A DNA stretch of 64,000 nucleotides. Source: Chromatiaceae bacterium (GTDB taxonomy: Bacteria > Pseudomonadota > Gammaproteobacteria > Chromatiales > Chromatiaceae). Location of the stretch: assembly GCA_026984455.1 (NCBI GenBank), contig JALSSC010000057.1, forward strand, positions 62,001-126,000, read 5' to 3'. A model generated the notes under the pieces. The model was not told where the DNA came from. It saw only the letters and a program-made list of their open reading frames with translations, and ran no database searches. Made by a program: the position numbers and the translations under genes. How positions within the stretch are numbered: the first letter of the stretch is position 1; every line of letters begins with the position of its first letter. Positions 48,581 through 60,481 of the stretch are shown piece after piece.

Positions 48581-50257
48581 ATGCCCCCCAACCCCACCCT
48601 CGACCTCGGCGCCCTGGATATCCTGGACATCCTGCCCGTGCTCGCCGCCCTGGTGTGCGGATTCGCCGCACGCCTGGCCAGACTGCCCCCGATGGTGGGC
48701 TTCCTCGCCGCGGGCTTCGTGCTCGCCGCCTTCGGTTTCCGCAACAGCCCGGGCCTGGAGACGATCGCCGACCTGGGGGTGAGCCTGATGCTCTTCGGCA
48801 TCGGTCTCAAGCTCAATCTCCGGGAACTGACATCCCCAGTGATCTGGGCCGCGGCCTCGCTGCACATGCTGGCGATCACGGCCCTCGGCAGCGCCCTGCT
48901 GTGGCTCCTCCCGGCCGGCCTCGGCCTCGCCCCCTTCCCCGAGCTGACCCGGGCCCAGACGGCCCTGCTCGGCTTCGCCCTCAGCTTTTCGAGCACCGTG
49001 TTCGCGGTCAAGGTCTTCGAAGAACGCGGCGAGGGCGGCGCCCTGCATGCACGCATCGCCATCGGCATCCTCATCGTGCAGGACCTGTTCGCGGTCACCT
49101 TCCTCGCCGCCTCCGCGGGCAAGGCGCCCTCCCCCTGGGCCCTGGCCCTGCTGGCCCTGGTCCCCGCCCGTTCCCTGCTCCTGGGCCTGCTCGAACGCGC
49201 GGGTCATGGCGAGATGCTGGTGCTCCTGGGCTGGCTGCTGCCCCTCGGCGGCGCCGGGCTGTTCGAACTGGTGGGGGTCAAGGGCGACCTCGGCGCCCTG
49301 CTGCTGGGCGCGCTCATCGCCGGCACCCCCAAGTCCGACGAACTCGCCAGGGCCCTGTCCAGCTTCAAGGACCTGTTCCTGGTGGGGTTCTTCCTCACCA
49401 TCGGCCTCACCGGCCTGCCCACCTGGGGCCAACTGGCGGCGGCCGCCCTGTTGCTGGCGCTCATACCCTTGAAGACCGCCCTCTTCTTCTGGCTGCTGAC
49501 CCGCTTCCGCCTGCGTGCCCGCAGCGCCACCCTCGCCTCCCTGGCGCTCGCCGATTACAGCGAATTCGGGCTCATCCTCACCGCCATGGCCGTGGCCGCG
49601 GGCTGGCTGCCCGCGGGATGGGTCACGGTCTTCGCCCTCGCCGTGGCCCTGAGTTTCGTCCTCGCCGCCCCCCTCAACATCCTCGGCAGTGGGATCTATC
49701 GCCGTTGGCGCGACGGCCTGCTGACCTGGGAACGCGACCGGCGCCTGCCCGGCGACGGGATCATCGACCCCGGCGCGGCGCGGGTGGCGGTCTTCGGGAT
49801 GGGCCGTCTGGGGAGCGCGGCCTACGACTCCCTGCGCGAGCGCTGGGGGGACACGATACTCGGCGTGGACCGGGACGCGGACACCGTCGCCCGGCATCGC
49901 GCCCAGGGCCGGCGGATCGTCCGCGGCGACGCCGCGGATCCGGATTTCTGGTCAAGGATCGATCAGGGCCGGGTGCGCTACGCCCTGCTCACCCTTCCCG
50001 ACCACCAAGCCAACCTGAGCGCCGCGCGTCTGTGCCGGGAGTTCGATCCTCACATCCGGATCGCCGCCGTCGCCCGCTTCGAGGACGAGGTGGCCGAGCT
50101 GAGGACCGCAGGCGCCGAGCGGGTCTTCAACCTCTACACCGAGGCCGGCGCCGGTTTCGCCGAACACCTGTGGGCATCCGTGGAGAGCGGCCATCGGGCA
50201 CGCGCCCCTGTTGCGCCTGCCTCCGACGGCGGTAGAATAGCGTCTTCGCGCCCGTAG
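48581..50257 (+). CDS. KefB-like cation:proton antiporter with TrkA-N domain
   Basis: 558 aa. About 12 membrane helices of the CPA2 monovalent cation:proton antiporter fold ([42 protein letters not shown]) occupy residues 10-375. A cytosolic Rossmann TrkA-N domain ([27 protein letters not shown]) follows at about 400-520. It probably exports K+ or Na+ in exchange for protons under nucleotide control. The coding region ends in a TAG at 50255-50257, which is inside the tRNA-Arg gene, and it contains that tRNA's promoter. Confidence 0.88.
   Translation: MPPNPTLDLGALDILDILPVLAALVCGFAARLARLPPMVGFLAAGFVLAAFGFRNSPGLETIADLGVSLMLFGIGLKLNLRELTSPVIWAAASLHMLAITALGSALLWLLPAGLGLAPFPELTRAQTALLGFALSFSSTVFAVKVFEERGEGGALHARIAIGILIVQDLFAVTFLAASAGKAPSPWALALLALVPARSLLLGLLERAGHGEMLVLLGWLLPLGGAGLFELVGVKGDLGALLLGALIAGTPKSDELARALSSFKDLFLVGFFLTIGLTGLPTWGQLAAAALLLALIPLKTALFFWLLTRFRLRARSATLASLALADYSEFGLILTAMAVAAGWLPAGWVTVFALAVALSFVLAAPLNILGSGIYRRWRDGLLTWERDRRLPGDGIIDPGAARVAVFGMGRLGSAAYDSLRERWGDTILGVDRDADTVARHRAQGRRIVRGDAADPDFWSRIDQGRVRYALLTLPDHQANLSAARLCREFDPHIRIAAVARFEDEVAELRTAGAERVFNLYTEAGAGFAEHLWASVESGHRARAPVAPASDGGRIASSRP
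50211..50238 (+). promoter_or_regulatory. tRNA-Arg promoter inside the antiporter coding region
   Basis: TTGCGC (50211-50216), a 16-nt spacer and TAGAAT (50233-50238) place a transcription start about 3 nt before the mature tRNA 5' end at 50248. Both boxes are antiporter codons. Confidence 0.6.
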
Positions 50258-50324
50258 CTCAGCTGGATAGAGTGTCGGCCTCCGGAGCCGAAGGTCACAG
50301 GTTCGAATCCTGTCGGGCGCGCCA
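50248..50324 (+). tRNA. tRNA-Arg (anticodon CCG)
   Basis: 77 nt fold as a complete cloverleaf: acceptor GCGCCCG/CGGGCGC, D-stem GCTC/GAGT, anticodon stem TCGGC/GCCGA around loop CTCCGGA (anticodon CCG), T-arm ACAGG-TTCGAAT-CCTGT, discriminator G and encoded CCA. It reads CGG arginine codons, common in this GC-rich DNA. Its first ten bases are also the last codons and stop of the antiporter gene. Confidence 0.97.
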
Positions 50325-50439
50325 TTTCTTCGCGACCGCCCCCTCTCCCGGGGGACCGGCACGGGGCCGGGGGACCAAGCCCCTCGCCCATCCCCTTCAT
50401 CGCCTCAACCACGGCACCCTGCGTGCCGGACAGCCCTTG

Positions 50440-50787
50440 TCAGTTCTGGGCCTGGGCCGCGGGGCTCTCGCCCCCCCACAGGCGCTCCAGGTGATAGAAG
50501 TCGCGCACCTTGGGCAGCATGATGTGCACCACCACATCGTTGAGGTCGATGAGGGCCCATTCGCCCTCGGCGAAGCCCTCGGTCCCCAGGGGGGGTTCGC
50601 CGGCCTCCTTGGCCTTGAAGGCCAGGGTCTCGGCCATGGCCTTGACGTGCCGGTCCGAGGTGCCGCTGGCGAGGATCATGGTATCGGTGATGCTGGTCTT
50701 GCCGCGTACGTCCAGTACTCTGATGTCTTTGGCCTTCATCTCCTCCAGGGTGGACAGGGCCAGGGCCTCGATCTGTTCAGGTCGCAT
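50440..50787 (-). CDS. rsfS: Ribosomal silencing factor RsfS
   Basis: 115 aa. Binds L14 and blocks subunit joining in starved cells. Family motifs are ALSTLEEMKAKDIRVLDV, DTMILASGTSDRHVKAMAE and WALIDLNDVVVHIMLP. It usually follows nadD in the leuS-holA-nadD-rsfS region. Here it stands apart, convergent with tRNA-Arg across 115 bp. The gap carries a CCCTCTCCC-type repeat fragment near 50341. Confidence 0.94.
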   Translation of the reverse strand: MRPEQIEALALSTLEEMKAKDIRVLDVRGKTSITDTMILASGTSDRHVKAMAETLAFKAKEAGEPPLGTEGFAEGEWALIDLNDVVVHIMLPKVRDFYHLERLWGGESPAAQAQN

Positions 50788-50841
50788 GGTGTCGGCAGGT
50801 TCTCCTTACCGTGAAAGGCGCGCTGTGCGCGCTCCAAGTCC

Positions 50842-50862
50842 CCCTCTCCCAGAGGGAGAGGG
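50842..50862. repeat. CCCTCTCCC / GGGAGAGGG palindrome
   Basis: A perfect 9-bp inverted repeat with a 3-nt loop, followed by GCCGGGATGAGGG. This is a common intergenic repeat of GC-rich gammaproteobacteria. It lies between greA and rsfS. The partial copy at 50341-50349 lacks the second arm. Confidence 0.6.
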
Positions 50863-50964
50863 CCGGGATGAGGGAAGGTTCAAGGCATCCCGCTCTTTCA
50901 TCCTGCGGGGTGGCGCGGGCGCCGGGGCCTTGGTGGATTTTCGGAGCCAGCATGGCACTCGGCC

Positions 50965-51441
50965 TCATTCGTAACGCACCTCGAGGATCTCCAACTCGCG
51001 GATGCCGCCCGGCACCTGTACCTCGGCCACGTCGCCCTCGCTCTTGCCGATCAGGGCGCGGGCGATGGGTGAGCTGATAGACACCCGGCCATCCTTGGTG
51101 TCGGCCTCGTCGTCGCCCACGATCTGATAGCTGTGCTCCACCTCGGTATCGAGATCGAGGACGACCACGCTGGCCCCGAAGACCACCTTGCCGTTGGTGT
51201 TGAGCCTCGAGACATCGATCACCTGGGCATTGGACAACTTGGCCTCGATCTCCTTGATCCGGCCTTCGATGAAGCCCTGCTGTTCGCGCGCGGCATGGTA
51301 TTCGGCATTCTCCTTGAGATCGCCGTGAGCACGGGCCTCGGCGATGGCCTGGATCACCCGGGGGCGTTCCACGCGCTTGAGGCGTTCGAGTTCCTCGCGC
51401 AGCTTCTCGGCACCGCGTTGGGTCATGGGGACTTTCTGCAT
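50965..51441 (-). CDS. greA: Transcription elongation factor GreA
   Basis: 158 aa, same as E. coli. Rescues backtracked RNA polymerase by stimulating transcript cleavage. Coiled-coil tip acidic residues are in [18 protein letters not shown], followed by [18 protein letters not shown] and [14 protein letters not shown]. The ATG at 51441 gives the conserved [18 protein letters not shown] start (first 18 residues). It follows carB on the same strand, the usual carA-carB-greA order. Confidence 0.97.
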   Translation of the reverse strand: MQKVPMTQRGAEKLREELERLKRVERPRVIQAIAEARAHGDLKENAEYHAAREQQGFIEGRIKEIEAKLSNAQVIDVSRLNTNGKVVFGASVVVLDLDTEVEHSYQIVGDDEADTKDGRVSISSPIARALIGKSEGDVAEVQVPGGIRELEILEVRYE

Positions 51442-51467
51442 TTCCTTCGATCCTCTCTCGAAATCGA

Positions 51468-51579
51468 GCCGTTGAAAAACGCGCGTTTTCGACGGTCTGT
51501 GTGCGGTACAGGATGCGCCGCCCCTCTCGACGGCGACAACTGGTTGCAAATGGAGGAACCGGGAACTCGCATCTTCCGG
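51468..51579. repeat. Dispersed noncoding element, copy B
   Basis: About 112 bp aligning with the element at 34857-34970. Here the first part is a better hairpin (GTTGAAAAACGC / GCGTTTTCGAC). It lies in the greA leader region between carB and greA, where no coding frame was found. Confidence 0.6.
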
Positions 51580-51654
51580 TTCCTCCGTCTAAAAAGTGAT
51601 GCCGCGGGTCTCTGAGCGGACCCGTCGGCGCCTCGCTGGTGGGAAACGAGGCCT

Positions 51655-54879
<3,225 letters not shown>

Positions 54880-54898
54880 GGGAGAGGGGTCTCGGGGG

Positions 54899-56038
54899 TC
54901 AGGCGGTGCGCATGGCGGCGATGAAGCGGTCGAACACCGGGGCCACGTCATGGGGCCCCGGGCTGGCCTCGGGATGGCCCTGAAAGCCGAAGGCCGGCCG
55001 GTCGGTGCGCTCGATCCCCTGGAGGCTGCCGTCGAACAGGGAACGGTGGGTGGCGCGCAGATGTTCGGGCAGGCTCGCCTCGTCCACCGCGAAACCATGA
55101 TTCTGGCTTGAGATCATCACCCGCCCACTGGCCAGGTCCTGGACTGGATGGTTGGCCCCGTGGTGGCCGAACTTCATCTTGACGGTACGGGCCCCGCTGG
55201 CCAGGGCCAGCAACTGATGCCCCAGGCAGATGCCGAAGGTGGGCACCCCCGCGGCCACCACCTCGCCGATGGCCTCGATGGCATAGGTGCAGGGCTCGGG
55301 ATCACCGGGGCCGTTGGACAGGAACACCCCCTGGGGACGCAGGGCCAGGACCTTGTCGGACGGGGTCTGAGCCGGCACCACGGTGACGTGGCAGCCGCGG
55401 TCCACCAGCATCCGCAGGATGTTGCGCTTGATGCCGTAGTCCCAGGCCACCACGTGCAGGGGCAGGCGTTCGTCGATAGGATGGGGCGCCTGGGGCAGGC
55501 CACCCTCCAGGGACCAGGTGCCCTGGGCCCATTCATAAGGCACGGGGGTGGTCACCTCGCGGGCCAGGTCCATCCCCTGAAGACCGGGAAAGGCGCGCGC
55601 CGCGGCCAGGGCGGAGGCCTCGTCCAGGCCTGTCCCGGCCTGGAGGCAACCGTTCTGGGCCCCCTTCTCGCGCAGGATGCGGGTCAGCCGGCGGGTGTCG
55701 ATATCGGCGATGGCCACCACCCCCTGACGGCGCAGCCAGACGTCCAGGGGCTCTTGCAAACGCCAGTTGCTGGCCCGCAGGGGCAGGTCGCGGATCACCA
55801 GGCCAGCGGCCTGGACCCGGTCGGACTCCTCGTCCTCCACGTTCACCCCGGTGTTACCGATGTGGGGATAGGTGAGGGTAACGATCTGTTTGCGGTAGGA
55901 GGGATCGGTGAGGATCTCCTGATAGCCGGTCATGGCGGTGTTGAATACCACCTCGCCCAAGGCCTCGCCATCCGCGCCGATCGAGCGGCCGCGGAACACC
56001 GAGCCGTCTTCCAACACCAACAGGGCAGGCTTGCTCAA
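54899..56038 (-). CDS. carA: Carbamoyl-phosphate synthase small subunit
   Basis: 379 aa (E. coli 382). Glutaminase that feeds ammonia to CarB. The class I amidotransferase triad is visible: [12 protein letters not shown] (Cys nucleophile) and [11 protein letters not shown] (His). The N-terminus [19 protein letters not shown] matches the family only if translation starts at TTG 56038, which has a GGAG 6 nt upstream. An in-frame ATG at 56194 lies upstream of the predicted transcription start, so it is rejected. The leader carries a terminator and an overlapping leader ORF. Confidence 0.96.
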   Translation of the reverse strand: MSKPALLVLEDGSVFRGRSIGADGEALGEVVFNTAMTGYQEILTDPSYRKQIVTLTYPHIGNTGVNVEDEESDRVQAAGLVIRDLPLRASNWRLQEPLDVWLRRQGVVAIADIDTRRLTRILREKGAQNGCLQAGTGLDEASALAAARAFPGLQGMDLAREVTTPVPYEWAQGTWSLEGGLPQAPHPIDERLPLHVVAWDYGIKRNILRMLVDRGCHVTVVPAQTPSDKVLALRPQGVFLSNGPGDPEPCTYAIEAIGEVVAAGVPTFGICLGHQLLALASGARTVKMKFGHHGANHPVQDLASGRVMISSQNHGFAVDEASLPEHLRATHRSLFDGSLQGIERTDRPAFGFQGHPEASPGPHDVAPVFDRFIAAMRTA

Positions 56039-56142
56039 GGGCTTCTCCGGGCAGAAGAAAAGGGAGGGACCTCGGATAAGGCCCTCCCGATCGAGGGGGT
56101 GATTCGAGGCGCACCGGTCCGTGTTCCGGGACTCGCCGTCAC
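56035..56142 (-). CDS. Putative carAB leader peptide
   Basis: A 35-codon frame opens with GTG about 15 nt after the predicted carAB transcription start, reads through the leader terminator including its pyrimidine-rich tail (Pro Pro Phe Ser Ser), and ends in a TGA that overlaps the carA TTG. This geometry is like the E. coli pyrBI leader peptide. There is no good ribosome-binding site, so translation is unproven. Confidence 0.3.
   Translation of the reverse strand: MTASPGTRTGAPRITPSIGRALSEVPPFSSARRSP
56053..56088 (-). terminator. Attenuator-type terminator in the carAB leader
   Basis: On the minus strand GGGAGGG, a 13-nt loop and CCCTCCC are followed directly by TTTTCTTCT, which ends 14 nt before the carA start codon, next to its GGAG box. 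Placed downstream of the carAB promoter, it would stop transcription before carA unless prevented. Confidence 0.65.
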
Positions 56143-56163
56143 CGGGCGGGCGTCTGGCCACGG

Positions 56164-56193
56164 ATTGTACAGGCAGGGCGCGGCGACTGTCCA
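56164..56193 (-). promoter_or_regulatory. carAB promoter
   Basis: Minus strand TGGACA (56188-56193), 18-nt spacer, TACAAT (56164-56169). Each hexamer matches the consensus at five of six positions. The predicted start near 56157 gives a leader of about 118 nt containing the terminator. Confidence 0.65.
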
Positions 56194-56271
56194 TGGCCAG
56201 GGCCTCGCACCTGCGGGGAGGGGAAACGACGTGGGAGAAACCACGCGATCTTCAACCTCCCGCCCAGGACA

Positions 56272-58917
56272 TCACCCTCCTCCCAGCTCCCCCCTCCTCC
56301 GCCGGTGGAACAACAGGATCAACAGCGCCGGCATCAGCAGCAGATCGAACAACAGGGCGGCCACCAGGCCGATGCTGGTGAGCAGGCCGAAATGGGCCGT
56401 GGGGACGAACTGGGACGTGACCAGGATCAGGAACTGGGCCGAGAGGATGATGCTGGTGGTCATCACCGCCCGGCCCGCCTGGCCATAGGTGCGCGCCACC
56501 GCGGTCACCGGGGATAGTCCCATGCGGGTGCGCCGGCGGAAGCCGTGATAGACGTGGATGGTGTCGTCCACGGCGATCCCCACCGCCACGCTGGCGATCA
56601 TGGCGGTGGCCATGTCCAGCCAGATGCCGAACAGACCCATGATGATGAAGATGAGCAGGATCGGGGCGAGGTTCGGAATCATGCACAGCAGGGCCGAGCC
56701 GAACGAGCGCCAGAGCACCACCATGAGCCCGAAGATGAGCAACAAGGCCCCCCACAGGCTGTAGACCTGGCCCTTGACCAACAGGTCCTCCATGTCGGCG
56801 AACAACCTGCCGTAGCCCGCCAGATCCCATTTCAGACCCGCCACCGGATGCGCCGTCAGCCAGGCGCGGATCCGCTCCATCACCGCGCTGATATGGTTGG
56901 CGCTGTGGACATGGAGGCTGAGATTGACCCGGGCGAGGCGGAAATCGGGGTCGATCAGGTCGTACAGGTCGTTACCGTCGTACACGAACAGGTATTGGCC
57001 GATCAGCCGGCGGTCGTCGGGTATGCGCCGGAACGCGGGGTCCTGGTCGTGGAAACCCCAATTCATCTCTTCGATCAGATCGGCGGCCGAGAAGGTCTTG
57101 TCCACCTCCGGCTGGGTCTCCGCCCAGGTCTGAAAGCGGCGCATCAGACGCAGGCGGGCCGGATCCTTGAGTCCATCGGCCTGTGCGGTCTCGAAGGCCA
57201 CATCCAGGGAGGTGGTACCCGAGAGCTTCGCCTCCACCCGGTCGGTGGCCTGGCGGATCGGGTGCCGGGGATGGAAGAATTCCTGGAAGTTGGTCTCCAC
57301 CTGGACCCGCCACAAGGCCGGCGCGCCCAGAGCCAACAACAGCCCCAGCCCCCCTGCCACCCACCCCGGATAACGCACGCCCAGGCGATAGATGGCCCCC
57401 ACCGCGCGGTCCATGTAGACCAGCCCGCCGCGTTCGCTGGGCCAGGGGGAGCGATCCAGGCGCGCGGTCAGGTTGGGCACCAGATGGATGACCACCAGAT
57501 AGATCAAGACCACCCCCGCCCCCGACAACAGGCCGAAGACCGCCACCGGCTTGATCGGGCTGGTGCCCAGGGAGGCCAGGCCGGCGGCGGTGGTGAGCAT
57601 GGTGAACAGAGTCGGCCGACGGATCTCCTCCAGGGCGTGACGGGTGCGGTCACGGCCCGTCAGGCCGCGTTGGGCCGCGTAGTGCAGGGCGTTGAAGAAG
57701 TGCACCAGGGCGGCGATCGTCAGGGCCGACAACAGGGGCGGGATGATGCTCGATATGAGGGTGAAGGGCTGCCCGGCGAGGACGTAGAAGGCCACGGTGC
57801 AGGAGACCACCGCGCCGACGGCGATGCCGCTGACCCCTACCGCCAGGGGCCGGCGAAACAGCCACCAGATGAGGATCAGGCCGATGGATACCGTCGCCGG
57901 GATGAACAGCATGTTGTCGTGCAGCATGGACCGCAGCTCGGCCACGTCCAGCGGGATCTGCCCCGCCGTGGCGGTGACATAGCCCGTAAGCCGGGCCTCG
58001 GCCACCGCCCGCCGGACGAAGCGCATCAGGTCGAGGCGCTGGAAACTGCTGTTGGTGCTGACCGGCACCACCACCATGGCCACCGCCGAACCGTCGCGGG
58101 CCACCAGTGATCCCGGGGCGAAACGGTCCCCCAGCACCCGCTGCAGACGCTGCGCCGGGCGCGATTCATCGAGCCTCTCGACATCGATCAGCGGCGTCAC
58201 CTCGAAGCCCCCGGCGGTCCCGCCGATATGGTCCTGGCGGGTCAGGGCGAGCACCTTGTCCACCAGCGGATCCGCCTCGATACGGCTGGCGAGGTCGTCA
58301 TAGGCGCGGAGGAAGCCGTCGGAGAACAGGGCCACCCCCTCGAACAGGAGCAGGATCACCTGATCGCTGGGAAACTCCTGGCGCAGGCGGGCATCCGCGA
58401 TCACCGCCGGCGCATCGGCCGGGAAATAGGTACGCGGCGCATTGTTGATGTGCAGGCGCAGGAGCAACAGGGAGGGCAGGAGTACCAGGGCGGCCAGGAA
58501 GGCGCTGCTGAGATAGAAACGCCAGGGGAGATTGCGGATGCCCCGGGCGAGCGAGATATCCTCGCGGGTACGCAGGTGGAGTTCGACCCCCTCCTCGTCG
58601 TCGAAGCGGGTACGGTGACCGGTGACGATGGCCATGAAGTGGCTGCCGTCGGGGCGGTAGAAGGCCACCTTGGTCTGGGGCGGGGTCTCGGCGGTGCCCG
58701 GGGTCCGCTGGGCCCTGGCCAGATGTTCCTTCAGGCGCGGCTGGTAGTACTCGGGGACCAGGTCGAGGAGGAGCATGGGCTCCAGATCCTCGAAGCGCGC
58801 GTAGCCCAGGCGGCGGCAGAACTCGGGATTGGCATAGACGAAGATGCCCTCATGGACGATGGCCACGGGCCGGCGTAGTTGGTCGAGCCGGTCCCGGCGT
58901 GAGGGATCGCCAGACAT
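56272..58917 (-). CDS. RND/MMPL-family transporter with N-terminal PAS domain
   Basis: 881 aa. Residues about 10-125 form a PAS domain (RRPVAIVHEGIFVYANPEFCRRLGY, in two parts, and VAFYRPDGSHFMAIVTG). Then come two RND halves, each with one membrane helix, a periplasmic loop and a five-helix bundle: first helix about 142-160, bundles about 345-490 and 720-875, with SIIPPLLSALTIAALVHFF and ASVAVGIAVDDTIHVYHGFRR (partly shown) as MMPL-type motifs. The N-terminus of RND proteins is cytosolic, so PAS would sense a cytosolic cue. The start is the ATG at 58917, 10 nt after the barrel gene. Likely exports or shuttles a hydrophobic molecule with the barrel and LolA-like partners. Confidence 0.85.
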   Translation of the reverse strand: MSGDPSRRDRLDQLRRPVAIVHEGIFVYANPEFCRRLGYARFEDLEPMLLLDLVPEYYQPRLKEHLARAQRTPGTAETPPQTKVAFYRPDGSHFMAIVTGHRTRFDDEEGVELHLRTREDISLARGIRNLPWRFYLSSAFLAALVLLPSLLLLRLHINNAPRTYFPADAPAVIADARLRQEFPSDQVILLLFEGVALFSDGFLRAYDDLASRIEADPLVDKVLALTRQDHIGGTAGGFEVTPLIDVERLDESRPAQRLQRVLGDRFAPGSLVARDGSAVAMVVVPVSTNSSFQRLDLMRFVRRAVAEARLTGYVTATAGQIPLDVAELRSMLHDNMLFIPATVSIGLILIWWLFRRPLAVGVSGIAVGAVVSCTVAFYVLAGQPFTLISSIIPPLLSALTIAALVHFFNALHYAAQRGLTGRDRTRHALEEIRRPTLFTMLTTAAGLASLGTSPIKPVAVFGLLSGAGVVLIYLVVIHLVPNLTARLDRSPWPSERGGLVYMDRAVGAIYRLGVRYPGWVAGGLGLLLALGAPALWRVQVETNFQEFFHPRHPIRQATDRVEAKLSGTTSLDVAFETAQADGLKDPARLRLMRRFQTWAETQPEVDKTFSAADLIEEMNWGFHDQDPAFRRIPDDRRLIGQYLFVYDGNDLYDLIDPDFRLARVNLSLHVHSANHISAVMERIRAWLTAHPVAGLKWDLAGYGRLFADMEDLLVKGQVYSLWGALLLIFGLMVVLWRSFGSALLCMIPNLAPILLIFIIMGLFGIWLDMATAMIASVAVGIAVDDTIHVYHGFRRRTRMGLSPVTAVARTYGQAGRAVMTTSIILSAQFLILVTSQFVPTAHFGLLTSIGLVAALLFDLLLMPALLILLFHRRRRGELGGG

Positions 58918-58927
58918 GACGCCCCGC

Positions 58928-60451
58928 TCAGAACGAGGCACGCCAGCCCAGGGTCAGCAGGTCGTTGTCCTGGTAGAAGCCCCCCAGCGTCCCCTCGTCA
59001 CCCTCGAAATGGTGGAACTGGAGAGAGATCTCATGGGGATCCCAGCCGACCCAGGCGATCTCCGGGTTGAGGTACAGGTCGTGCTTGTCCAGGCCTACGA
59101 AGAAGCGCAGTTTCGCCCGCCAGGTGTCGTGGGCGAAGGGGGCCTCCACGGAACCGTTGAGATTGTAGAACGGGGTGCGGTCGTAGACCTCGGAGCGGGC
59201 GGTGTGCACCAGGTTCAGACCCACCACCTGCAGGTTCACCCGGGTATCGCCGTCACCGGGGTAGAACTCCACCCCGGCGGCCCAGTTCACGGCCTCGACG
59301 GTGGTGTAGCCCGTGGCCTTGCGGGTGACCGGCAGATCGCTGAGCCAGGCCGCCTCCAGACGCCAGGTGGCGCCGCCGGCCTCCAGGCCCAGGTCGCCGC
59401 CCAGCAGCCAACTGCGCGGATACTGGGCCAGGAGGCGGTTGCTCCCGGGGTCATAGCGGAAATAGGGGGTGGACTGGCGGTCATTCTGGACCGTCAGGGC
59501 GAAATCCAGGGCCGGGAGGGTGCGGCTGAAACGGACCCCGAAGCCCCCATCGCCGTCCGGGGCGTCGTCGTCGATGGCCGCCTGGCGCACCAGGGCGCGC
59601 AGCGCCGGGGTGGTCTCCAGGCCGAGGATGCGCCCACTGGTATGATCGAGCGGATACCAGACGCCGTCGGGGTCCGACAACTTGGCCCCACGGAAGGCCG
59701 GCAACCACACCAGATCCAGCTTGCCGTCGCCCCAGAAGGACTCCACGCGGACCGCCGGCAGCGCCCGCCGCCGCTCGCTCAGGCCGTCGAGCACCCCCCG
59801 GGTCGCGTCCACCCGGCTCAGGCGATCCGAGGGGGGCAGTTCATCGATACGCCCCCAGAGGACGGTCTGGGTGCCCAGGGTGACGCGCACGTCCTCGCCG
59901 CGAAAACGCAGAAATGTCTCCCCATAGTCGAGTTGCAGGGCCTTCCAGTCCCGGGCGCCGTCCTGGTAGTAGCCATCGACCCGCGCCTCCAGGCGTACCT
60001 GCCACGCGGGGTCCGGCCGCCAGTCGCCGTAGAGCAGGGCATGGGCATAGCTGCTGCTGTCCGCGGGGGCGGCATCGAGGCCGAGATAGCCGAATTCGGC
60101 ACGCGCCTCCTTGAGCCCGAAGTCGAAAGAGGCCCCCGACGGTGCCGGCTCCTCGGTGGTTTCGGACTCGCCCTTCCTTTCGACCTCCACTGCGGGGCCG
60201 GCCTCGCCACCCCCGCCAGGGGCCCCCTCGTCCAATATCACCTCGTCACCCCCGGTCTCGTCCTCCAGGATCACCGCGTCGCCCTCACCACCTCCGTCCA
60301 ATATCACTTCGTCGCCGGTACCTTCATCCACGAGGATCTCGTCTCCCGCGGGGGGCGGTGGGTCGCCCGCATACACAGAGGGCGCCGCCAGGCCCAGGAT
60401 GAGGGCCAGCGGCAAGGAAAAAGGCAAACAGACGGAAACACGGTGCATCAT
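58928..60451 (-). CDS. Outer-membrane beta-barrel protein with acidic N-terminal repeat tract
   Basis: 507 aa. Signal peptide (cleavage near VYA-GDP, residue 28), then about 60 residues of low-complexity acidic sequence with four related units (DEILVDEG, DEVILDGG, DAVILEDE, DEVILDEG). The rest is rich in alternating strand-like segments such as QVRLEARVDGYYQDG and KLRFFVGLDKHDLYL, ending with the terminal Phe of an outer-membrane barrel (LGWRASF). It resembles DUF1302-like barrels that occur with RND and LolA-like proteins. It would be the outer-membrane exit or entry of the transporter encoded 10 nt downstream. Thirty nt separate it from the LolA-like gene. Confidence 0.75.
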   Translation of the reverse strand: MMHRVSVCLPFSLPLALILGLAAPSVYAGDPPPPAGDEILVDEGTGDEVILDGGGEGDAVILEDETGGDEVILDEGAPGGGGEAGPAVEVERKGESETTEEPAPSGASFDFGLKEARAEFGYLGLDAAPADSSSYAHALLYGDWRPDPAWQVRLEARVDGYYQDGARDWKALQLDYGETFLRFRGEDVRVTLGTQTVLWGRIDELPPSDRLSRVDATRGVLDGLSERRRALPAVRVESFWGDGKLDLVWLPAFRGAKLSDPDGVWYPLDHTSGRILGLETTPALRALVRQAAIDDDAPDGDGGFGVRFSRTLPALDFALTVQNDRQSTPYFRYDPGSNRLLAQYPRSWLLGGDLGLEAGGATWRLEAAWLSDLPVTRKATGYTTVEAVNWAAGVEFYPGDGDTRVNLQVVGLNLVHTARSEVYDRTPFYNLNGSVEAPFAHDTWRAKLRFFVGLDKHDLYLNPEIAWVGWDPHEISLQFHHFEGDEGTLGGFYQDNDLLTLGWRASF

Positions 60452-60481
60452 GATGGGATCACCTTGGAGGTCGGGCCCGTT

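Noticed and set aside
56039-56194. Longer CarA starting at the ATG at 56194
   Set aside because: The extra 52 residues do not look like CarA, cross a terminator stem, and the ATG lies upstream of the predicted transcription start.
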